Origin: an uncultured Oscillospiraceae bacterium
GTDB taxonomy: Bacteria; Bacillota; Clostridia; Oscillospirales; Acutalibacteraceae
NCBI GenBank assembly: GCA_900546265.1
Contig: URCA01000005.1
Span: forward strand, 83,429 to 147,428
Reading direction: 5' to 3'
DNA: 64,000 bases
The notes beneath the pieces are model-generated. The model had not been told where the DNA came from, did not search any database, and saw only the letters and a list, made by a program, of their open reading frames with translations. The number at the start of each line of letters is the position of its first letter. The stretch's first letter is position 1. Positions 57,614 through 64,000 of this stretch are shown in pieces. The translations under genes and the position numbers were made by a program.

Positions 57614-60070
57614 TTAAAGCATGCCCGCAGGATTGATATCCGCGTAAACGGTCAGCGCCTTGTTTTCTGGCTTCCGATTCGCTTCTGTCAGAAGCCGGCC
57701 GACCAGTTCCCGCAGGCGCGCGGTGTTGACAGTTTTTATCAGCAGCTTGTAGCGGTACTTGCCCGCCGCCCTCGCCACCGCCGCCGGGGTGGGATCCAGC
57801 GCAATCATGGGCACGTCGGCATACTCCCGGGTGGCCAGCCCTTGCAGATCGGCCAAAAACCGCCCCGCCGCGTCCCGCACCTGGCTTTCCTGCACGCCGG
57901 CAAACCCGATAAGACACAAATCGGTATAGGGCGGATACTTCATCATCTTCCGGGACGCGATTTCCAACTCATAAAACCCGCGGTAATCCTGCTGCGCCGC
58001 CAAAGCGATGACGTAATTCTCCGGCGTATACGTCTGAATGACCGCCTTGCCCGCCTCGTCCCGGCGTCCCGCCCGGCCGATGACCTGGGTCAGCAGGGAA
58101 AACGTGGTCTCGTAGCAGCGGAAATCGTCGCCGTACAGCGCCTGATCCGCCGAGAGCACCCCCACCAGCCCCACCAGAGGAAAATCCAGCCCCTTGGCCA
58201 CCATCTGGGTGCCCACCATGATCCGGAATTTCCCTTTTGCAAACCGGCTGAACTTGTCCTCGTAAGCGAAGCGCGACATGGTCGTGTCGGTGTCCATACG
58301 CAGCACCGGCACCCCGGGGAACAGCTGCTCCAGCTCCTGCTCCACCCGCTGAGTGCCCAGCCCCGCGTACCGCACCTTGTCGCTGCCGCATTCCGGGCAA
58401 ACCGTCACCGGCGGCTGCATATGCCCGCAGTAATGGCACAGCAGCATCCCGTTGGCCCGGTGATAGGTCATGGAGATGCTGCAGGAGGGACAGGTCACCA
58501 CATAGCCGCAGGAGCGGCAGGAGATATGGGTGTTGAACCCCCGGCGGTTGAGCAGCAGGATCACCTGCCGCCCCTTGTCCAGTGTGTTCTGCATTTCCCG
58601 GCGCAGGGTGGGGCCGATTACCGACTCCCCTTCCTCCTCCTGGCGCATGTCCACCACCTCCACCTCGGGAAGCTGGGCGGCGCCGAACCGGCCATGCAGT
58701 TCATGCAGGCTGTATCGCCCCGTCAGGGCGGCGTGATAGCTCTCCACCGACGGCGTCGCCGAGGTCAGCAGCAGCAGCGCGCCGTGCCGGGCACAGCGGA
58801 ATTTGGCCACGTCCCGGGCGTGATACCGCGGGGAGGATTCCGATTTATAGGTGTGCTCCTGCTCCTCGTCCATGACAATCAGGCCGAGGTTGTCGCAGGG
58901 GGCGAACACGGCCGAGCGGGTGCCGACCACCACGCGGGCTTCCCCCCGCTTGACCCGCTTCCACTCGTCCATTCGCTCCCCGATGGCCAGCGCGCTGTGA
59001 AGCACCGCCACGCGCCGCCCGTATTTTTCCAAAAACAGGCGCATCATCTGGGGCGTCAGGCTGATTTCCGGCACCAGAACCAATACCTGGCGGCCGTCCT
59101 CCAGCACCTGGTCGATGAGATTCATATACACCTGGGTTTTGCCACTGCCGGTGATGCCGTGCAGCAGCGCGCAGGCCGGCTTACCCTCGCGGTACCGGCT
59201 GAGCAGCGCGTCATACGCCGCCTGCTGCTCTCCGCTCAGGACGGCGGAGACGATGGCCGGCAGCTCTTCCGCCTGCTTGTAGGGCGAACGGAGCACCTCG
59301 TTTTCGTAATACTCCACCACGCCCTTTTTGACCAGCGCGGCCACCACCGCCGTGGTTACCGACGCGAAATAGCACAGCTCCTTGACCGACGCGCACCCCA
59401 CGTCCCGCAGCAGCCGAACCACCGCCTTCTGCTTATCGGTGCAGACGCTCAGCGCCTCGTCCAGCGCCTCCCCCTCCAGGGCCAGGCGCGCCATGCGGAT
59501 GGAGGCGTCCCCCACCTGGCGGAAAGCGTCCTCCGACCGCTGCACGGCCCCCCATTCGAGCAGGCGGAGCAGGCCTGGCGCGTCCGGGTTCAGCCCCAGC
59601 TTTTTGAGCAGCGTCTCCTGTTCCACACCGGCGGCCGGGCATTTGGCCAGAAAGGAGACGATCTGCCGCTCTTCGGGCGTCATCTCTTCCAACCGGTCTT
59701 CCGCCTTCGGCGCCAGGCGCAGCATGGGCCGCAGCCGCATGTACAGCCCGGTGGGCAGCATGGCGCGCACCGCGTCGAACACCGTACAGAAGGTCCGCTC
59801 CTTAAGCCATAAGGCCAGATCCATCATTTCCCCGTCCAGCAGCGGTTCCCTTTCCAGCACCTGGGCGATGGGCTTGAGGCGGGCGGTATCCTCCGCCGTG
59901 TCCGTGCGCACCACGATGCCCTGCCGCTGGCGGTTGCCGCCGCCGAAGGGCACCAGCACCCGGCAGCCCCGGGTTACCTCTCCCGCCGACGGGGGAAGGC
60001 GATAGCTGTACAGCTTATCGAAATGGAACGACGCCTGATCCACGGCGACCAGCACCACATTGTCCTGCAT
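57614..60070 (-). CDS. priA: Primosomal helicase PriA
   Basis: An 818-residue replication-restart helicase. An N-terminal DNA-binding domain is followed by a DEAH-type helicase (LLHGITGSGKTQVYMN, LIVMDEEQE, so DEEQ rather than DEAH), paired zinc-binding Cys (CRSCGYVVTCPSC, CHYCG, CPECGS) and helicase motifs V-VI (QVIGRAGR). It sits between rpoZ and def, as in Bacillus without coaBC. Confidence 0.95.
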   Translation of the reverse strand: MQDNVVLVAVDQASFHFDKLYSYRLPPSAGEVTRGCRVLVPFGGGNRQRQGIVVRTDTAEDTARLKPIAQVLEREPLLDGEMMDLALWLKERTFCTVFDAVRAMLPTGLYMRLRPMLRLAPKAEDRLEEMTPEERQIVSFLAKCPAAGVEQETLLKKLGLNPDAPGLLRLLEWGAVQRSEDAFRQVGDASIRMARLALEGEALDEALSVCTDKQKAVVRLLRDVGCASVKELCYFASVTTAVVAALVKKGVVEYYENEVLRSPYKQAEELPAIVSAVLSGEQQAAYDALLSRYREGKPACALLHGITGSGKTQVYMNLIDQVLEDGRQVLVLVPEISLTPQMMRLFLEKYGRRVAVLHSALAIGERMDEWKRVKRGEARVVVGTRSAVFAPCDNLGLIVMDEEQEHTYKSESSPRYHARDVAKFRCARHGALLLLTSATPSVESYHAALTGRYSLHELHGRFGAAQLPEVEVVDMRQEEEGESVIGPTLRREMQNTLDKGRQVILLLNRRGFNTHISCRSCGYVVTCPSCSISMTYHRANGMLLCHYCGHMQPPVTVCPECGSDKVRYAGLGTQRVEQELEQLFPGVPVLRMDTDTTMSRFAYEDKFSRFAKGKFRIMVGTQMVAKGLDFPLVGLVGVLSADQALYGDDFRCYETTFSLLTQVIGRAGRRDEAGKAVIQTYTPENYVIALAAQQDYRGFYELEIASRKMMKYPPYTDLCLIGFAGVQESQVRDAAGRFLADLQGLATREYADVPMIALDPTPAAVARAAGKYRYKLLIKTVNTARLRELVGRLLTEANRKPENKALTVYADINPAGML

Positions 60071-60091
60071 GCCCCGTTCCGCTCCTCACTG

Positions 60092-60304
60092 TCAGGCGTT
60101 TTCTTCCGTAATCTCCGGCACCACAATCTTGTAATCGCCATTGGTAAAATCGTTGATGGCCAGGCTGACGCATTTTTCAATCAGCACCACGCCCTCGTTC
60201 TCCGCTTCCTCGGCAATCTGCCGGGCGCGTTTGGCCACGCCCACCACCACCGCGTAGCGGCTCTCGTTTCCTTTCAGGTTCTCGATATCCGTCGGTCTAA
60301 GCAT
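60092..60304 (-). CDS. rpoZ: RNA polymerase omega subunit
   Basis: A 70-residue omega subunit (NESRYAVVVGVAKRARQI, then a CVSLAINDFTNG block). It overlaps gmk by 8 bases. GGAGG is 9 bases upstream of the ATG. Confidence 0.93.
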   Translation of the reverse strand: MLRPTDIENLKGNESRYAVVVGVAKRARQIAEEAENEGVVLIEKCVSLAINDFTNGDYKIVVPEITEENA

Positions 60305-60908
60305 GCCCCAATACCTCCATCACAAGTGTTTCCATGCGGGAATACCGCATTTTTTCGGCGTCAATAATAGTGTGGATCCGCTTGACGGCCAGATCCACCT
60401 CGTCGTTAAGCACCACATAATCGTACCGGAAGGCGCGGGTCAGCTCCCGCTGCGCCACCGCCATCCGCCCTTGGATTTTTTCCTCGGTTTCCGTGCCGCG
60501 ATCCCGCAGCCGCCGCTCCAGCTCCTCCATGGAGGGGATGGTGATGAAAATCGACACCAGGTCGGAGCGGTGGTTCATCACCTGCTCCGCTCCCTGCACC
60601 TCGATTTCCAGCAGGACGTTTTTGCCCTGCCCCAGCCATTCCCGGATGGCGTCCTCCGGCGTACCGTAATAATTCCCATTGTATTCCGCCCACTCCAGCA
60701 GGGCGTTGTCCTCGATCATGCGCTCGAATTCCTCGCGGGTGCGGAAGAAGTAGTGAACCCCATCCACCTCCCCGGGCCGAGGCTGGCGGGTGGTCACCGA
60801 AACGGACAGGACGGTGTCGTCCCGCTGTTTCAACAGGCTCTTGATGATGGTGCCCTTTCCCGAGCCGGAGGGCCCGGACAGTACAATCAGCATGCCTCGT
60901 TCATTCAT
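60297..60908 (-). CDS. gmk: Guanylate kinase
   Basis: A 203-residue kinase converting GMP to GDP. P-loop SGPSGSGKGTIIKSL, GEVDGVHYFF and EYNGNYYGTP (GMP site) are present. The start at 60908 overlaps the end of remA by 8 bases. Confidence 0.95.
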   Translation of the reverse strand: MNERGMLIVLSGPSGSGKGTIIKSLLKQRDDTVLSVSVTTRQPRPGEVDGVHYFFRTREEFERMIEDNALLEWAEYNGNYYGTPEDAIREWLGQGKNVLLEIEVQGAEQVMNHRSDLVSIFITIPSMEELERRLRDRGTETEEKIQGRMAVAQRELTRAFRYDYVVLNDEVDLAVKRIHTIIDAEKMRYSRMETLVMEVLGHA

Positions 60909-61173
60909 CCTCTTCCAGCTCCTCCTCGTCATCCTCTTCCCGATCGCTCAAGCGGTTGGCCACCGTCTCCGGCTGCACCGCCGACAGGATGACGTGATCG
61001 CTGTCCGTTACCAAAACCGCACGGGTGCGGCGGCCATAGGTCGCGTCAATCAAAGTGCCGCGATCCTTGGCGTCCTGGATAATCCGCTTAATCGGGGCGG
61101 ATTCCGGGCTGACAATCGCCACCAGCCGGTTGGCCGATACCATGTTGCCGAACCCAATGTTGATCAGTTTCAT
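60901..61173 (-). CDS. remA: RemA (DUF370) DNA-binding regulator
   Basis: A 90-residue protein. NIGFGNMVSANRLVAIVSPES, PIKRII and TYGRRTRAVLVTD are hallmarks of RemA/YlzA, which in Bacillus activates biofilm matrix operons by binding DNA as a ring. An acidic tail (DDEEELEEDE) extends beyond the usual end. It lies between yicC and gmk, as in Bacillus. Confidence 0.92.
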   Translation of the reverse strand: MKLINIGFGNMVSANRLVAIVSPESAPIKRIIQDAKDRGTLIDATYGRRTRAVLVTDSDHVILSAVQPETVANRLSDREEDDEEELEEDE

Positions 61174-61272
61174 TGTCCGTCCTCACGCCTTTCCTTGCCG
61201 GGGAGGTGATCCCTCGGTCATAAACACCTGCGAGCTGCATTCCCACAAGAAAGCACCGCTTTCCTTCCGGGC

Positions 61273-62151
61273 TTATTCGATGTTCTGTATCTGTTCGCGG
61301 ATTTTCTCGATTTCGGCTTTGATGTCCACCACGACCCGCGCCAGCTGCACATCCTGGGCCTTGGAGCCGATGGTGTTGGCCTCCCGGTTGATTTCCTGCA
61401 CCAGGAAATCCAGCTTGCGGCCCACCGCCTCGTTACCGGCCAGCATGTGCTCCAGCTGGCTGATATGGCTGCGCAGCCGGACGGTTTCCTCCGCCACGGC
61501 GATTTTGTCGGCGAACAGTGCTGCCTCGGTGAGCAGCCGCTGCTCGTCCACCGTGGCCGTGCCCAGCAGTTCCCGCATCCGGGTCTGCACCTTGTCCATG
61601 TGCTCCCGGACCGTCTGGGGGGAACGCTCCTCCACCTGGCCGACGGCCTCCAGAATAGCGGCCGCCCGGCTGAGGATATCCTCCTGCAGCTTCTCCCCTT
61701 CCTTTTCCCGCATCTGCAAGAATCGATTCAGCGCCACGTCCGCCACCGTGCGGACCGCCGCCCAAACCGCCTCCTCGTCTTCCGCCTCCCGGTGGACGGT
61801 CAGCAAATCGGGGTACCGGGCCAGGGACATGACGGACACGTCGTTACGCAGTCCGTAGGTTTCGGCGATCTCCCCCAGGGCCTTCAGATAGCCCTGCACC
61901 AGGGAATGGTTCACCGTTACCCGGCTTCCCGGTGCGTCCGCCGTGTCGATGAATACATATACGTCTACCTTGCCGCGGCTGATGCTGCCCTGCAGATACG
62001 CCTTGAGCTTGTCGTCCAGAAAGCCGTAGGCCCGGGGCAGGCGGGAGGAGTATTCATAATACCGATGGTTGACCGCTTTGATTTCCACCGTGATATCCAT
62101 GCCGTCCACAGTGTCCTGATACCGGCCATAGCCGGTCATGCTTCGAATCAT
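61273..62151 (-). CDS. YicC/YloC-family endoribonuclease-like protein
   Basis: A protein of about 292 residues. SMTGYGR near the start, EIKAVNHRYYEYSSRLPR, and KLDFLVQEINREANTIGSK near the end are family signatures. YicC (E. coli) and YloC (Bacillus) are Mn-dependent or hexameric endoribonucleases affecting sRNA turnover. ATG at 62151 (MIRSMTGYG) is preferred by similarity; one three codons earlier has AAGGA upstream. Confidence 0.9.
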   Translation of the reverse strand: MIRSMTGYGRYQDTVDGMDITVEIKAVNHRYYEYSSRLPRAYGFLDDKLKAYLQGSISRGKVDVYVFIDTADAPGSRVTVNHSLVQGYLKALGEIAETYGLRNDVSVMSLARYPDLLTVHREAEDEEAVWAAVRTVADVALNRFLQMREKEGEKLQEDILSRAAAILEAVGQVEERSPQTVREHMDKVQTRMRELLGTATVDEQRLLTEAALFADKIAVAEETVRLRSHISQLEHMLAGNEAVGRKLDFLVQEINREANTIGSKAQDVQLARVVVDIKAEIEKIREQIQNIE

Positions 62152-62192
62152 ACGCCTCATCCATTCCTTGGCGGGAACCCGCCGTTATACGA

Positions 62193-62219
62193 ACGAAAGC
62201 CCCGAAAAGGGGCTTTCGT
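62193..62219. terminator. Hairpin between the carboxyltransferase gene and yicC
   Basis: An 11-bp perfect stem (62193-62203 with 62209-62219) with a 5-base loop. The T-run is better on the plus strand than on the minus strand that is transcribed, so termination may be partial. Confidence 0.6.
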
Positions 62220-62259
62220 TTTCACCGCGCTCCCTGGAGGGAGAGCGGCGCGTTTCCGG

Positions 62260-63690
62260 TTATACCGGATGAACCTTTTCATCCGTGTGCAGATGCTCTC
62301 CATCGATGGCATATTTCTTATTGCGGCGCTTTTCGAAGAATTTAACGGCGACCTGGCCGAACTGGGCATAGGTCAGCACGTCCTCCTCCTGCTCGTACCA
62401 CTCGGTCATTTCCGAACGGATTTTTTCGAGCTCCGGCTCGAGCAGATCGGCCGGCCGGCAGGTGATGGGCGTGTCGTCGCCGATGATTTTTTTCACAAAC
62501 TCCGGCTTGATCGGCACCGGGGTGGCCCCGTATTCGCCGCGCACCAAGCCCTTGAATTCCTTGGTCACCATCTTGTAGCGCTCGCCGCCGATGATGTTGA
62601 ACACCGCCTGGGTGCCCACAATCTGGGACGAAGGGGTGACCAGGGGCGGATACCCCGCGTCTTCACGTACCCGCGGCACCTCCTGGAGCACCTCCTCCAG
62701 CTTGTCTTCCTTGCCCGCCTGCTTGAGCTGGCTGACCAGGTTGGACAGCATGCCGCCCGGCACCTGGTAAATCAGGGCGTTGGTGTCCACCTCGAGCATT
62801 TTGGGGTTGAGCAGGCCGCTTTCCAGATATTTTGTCCGCAGGGTGCGGAAATATTTGGTCAGCTCATTGAGCGCCACCAAGTCGAGCCCCGTGTCGTACT
62901 CCGTGCCCTTGAGGGCGGCCACCATGGACTCGGTGGCCGGATGGGAGGTGCCCATGCCCAGAGGCGACAGGGCGGTGTCAATGACGTCCGCGCCGGCCTC
63001 GATGGCCTTGATCATGGTCATATCCGCGATGCCCGCCGTGAAGTGGGAGTGAATCTGGATCGGGATCTTGACTGTTTCCTTCAGGGCCTTGACCAACTCG
63101 TAGGTGTGGTAGGGCACCAGCAGGCCGGCCATGTCCTTCAGGCAGATGGAATGGGCGCCGGCTTCCTCGATCTGCTTGGCGTATTTGAGGAAATATTCAA
63201 TGTTGTGCACCGGGCTGGTGGTGTAGGAAATTGCCACCTGCACATGCGCGCCCTTTTCCTTGAGAGCCGCCTTGATAGAGGTCTCCAGGTTGCGGATATC
63301 GTTGAGGGCGTCGAAAATCCGGATGACGTCGATGCCGTTGGCCACCGATTTCTGCACGAAATACTCCACCACGTCATCCGCATAATGCCGGTAGCCCAGC
63401 ATGTTCTGGCCGCGGAACAGCATCTGCAGCGGGGTTTTGGGCATGTGCTTTTTCAGGGTGCGCAGCCGATCCCACGGATCCTCGTCCAGGAACCGCAGGC
63501 AGGCGTCGAAGGTGGCGCCGCCCCAGCACTCCAGAGAATGGTAGCCGATGTTGTCCAACCGCTCCAGAGCAGGCAGCATGTCCTCGAGGGGCATACGGGT
63601 GGCAATCAGCGACTGGTGGGCGTCACGCAGTATGGTTTCGGTAATTCCGACCTTGGCCAATATAATCAAACCCTTTCGCTTGAGTTTCAT
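62260..63690 (-). CDS. Oxaloacetate decarboxylase alpha / pyruvate carboxylase B-type carboxyltransferase
   Basis: A 476-residue carboxyltransferase without the biotin domain. The TIM barrel has ILRDAHQSL (metal Asp), LRGQNMLGYRHYADD, and HSHFTAGIA (metal His pair). The biotin carrier is a separate gene just upstream. It could belong to a Na+-pumping oxaloacetate decarboxylase (OadA), a two-part pyruvate carboxylase, or a methylmalonyl-CoA system; the missing neighbours would decide. ATG at 63688-63690 has AGGA 7 bases upstream. Confidence 0.88.
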   Translation of the reverse strand: MKLKRKGLIILAKVGITETILRDAHQSLIATRMPLEDMLPALERLDNIGYHSLECWGGATFDACLRFLDEDPWDRLRTLKKHMPKTPLQMLFRGQNMLGYRHYADDVVEYFVQKSVANGIDVIRIFDALNDIRNLETSIKAALKEKGAHVQVAISYTTSPVHNIEYFLKYAKQIEEAGAHSICLKDMAGLLVPYHTYELVKALKETVKIPIQIHSHFTAGIADMTMIKAIEAGADVIDTALSPLGMGTSHPATESMVAALKGTEYDTGLDLVALNELTKYFRTLRTKYLESGLLNPKMLEVDTNALIYQVPGGMLSNLVSQLKQAGKEDKLEEVLQEVPRVREDAGYPPLVTPSSQIVGTQAVFNIIGGERYKMVTKEFKGLVRGEYGATPVPIKPEFVKKIIGDDTPITCRPADLLEPELEKIRSEMTEWYEQEEDVLTYAQFGQVAVKFFEKRRNKKYAIDGEHLHTDEKVHPV

Positions 63691-63735
63691 CGGGCTTCCT
63701 GTCCGGCGCGCCGTCCGCGCGGCCGGCAAAAAGCC

Positions 63736-64000
63736 TTATTGCATGGAAATCAGCAGCTTGCCGGAATCCACACTGTCGCCCTTGTTCACATGCACCCCGG
63801 CGATCACGCCGTCGCGGGGCGCCATGATCTCGTTTTCCATTTTCATCGCTTCCAGCACCAGCAGCACCTGGCCCTTGGTCACCGTGTCGCCGGCCTTGAC
63901 CTGCACGTTCACGATGTTGCCGGGCATGGGGGCGCAGATCTGCTCACCGGCAGCCGGTGCGGCAGACGCGGCAGGTGCGGGGGCAGCGGCGGGAGCCGCC
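63736..64000 (-). CDS. Biotin carboxyl carrier protein (start beyond the window)
   Basis: The last 87 codons of a biotin carrier. An Ala/Pro-rich flexible linker precedes CAPMPGNIVNV and the biotinylation motif LEAMKMENE, with the modified Lys in AMKM, and the domain ends in DSGKLLISMQ. It lies 45 bases before the carboxyltransferase, and the two form a split carboxylase. The N-terminal part, including any membrane anchor, is not visible. Confidence 0.92.
   Translation of the reverse strand, partial: AAPAAAPAPAASAAPAAGEQICAPMPGNIVNVQVKAGDTVTKGQVLLVLEAMKMENEIMAPRDGVIAGVHVNKGDSVDSGKLLISMQ

Noticed and set aside
57158..59812. Open frame of over 880 codons opposite def and priA
   Set aside because: An antisense by-product of GC-rich coding sequence; no recognisable domain, and both opposing genes have complete motifs.

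Overview
The window looks like chromosomal DNA of an anaerobic, endospore-forming member of class Clostridia, most likely a GC-rich Oscillospirales (Ruminococcaceae-type) gut lineage. The sequence evidence is a set of sporulation genes (cotJABC, spoIVA, sipL, spoVM, a SpoIVFA/SpoIVFB-type pair, a SleC-type cortex-lytic cassette) together with Firmicutes-type gene order, sigma-A promoters with TGn extended -10 boxes, strong Shine-Dalgarno sites and several TTG/GTG starts. The lineage assignment is inference. No rRNA, tRNA, CRISPR array, insertion sequence or prophage was seen.

Layout. 1-6800: 5' end of a PotA-type ATPase gene behind a promoter-terminator leader; a response regulator, histidine kinase and anchored-protein operon; then a divergent three-gene SleC-like cassette whose catalytic and peptidoglycan-binding parts sit on separate polypeptides. 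6800-14400: radC, an RluA-type pseudouridine synthase, an unusual fusion of an XRE-type DNA-binding domain to two sugar-ABC-permease-like halves, rlmA, a HAD phosphatase, nagB and cotJABC. 14400-24900: lysA and the proteostasis block tig-clpP-clpX-lon-engB, a phosphoesterase, a short DUF1540 gene and thrC. 24900-32100: lepB-lepB-rbgA-rnhB-yraN-dipeptidase, rplS with its leader, and the paired TIGR03960 radical-SAM and DUF2344 genes. 32100-40200: one signalling operon (REC-GGDEF-EAL protein, a deleted hybrid-kinase remnant, a stand-alone HPt, a 1546-residue multi-PAS hybrid kinase, a rhodanese lipoprotein). 40300-42400: an Rrf2 regulator with its own operator, the relic of a flavoprotein disulfide reductase, and a CcdA-TlpA fusion.

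42400-48200 is a sporulation island: the spoIVFB/spoIVFA-type pair, spoIVA, sipL, a spoVM of only 29 codons, and a 47-codon membrane-protein gene. SpoVM, SpoIVA and SipL together make the basal layer of the spore coat, and here they are contiguous. 48200-62200 follows the Bacillus subtilis yloC-to-spoVM order (yicC, remA, gmk, rpoZ, priA, def, fmt, rsmB, rlmN, prpC, prkC, rsgA, thiN), with rpe and coaBC absent from their usual places. The window ends in a biotin carrier and carboxyltransferase pair.

The observations most worth following up are the XRE-MalF/MalG-like fusion, the compact coat-basement-layer locus with its small membrane gene, the two in-place gene relics, the cysteine-motif PAS kinase beside a rhodanese, and the Rrf2 operator that overlaps a perfect sigma-A promoter.
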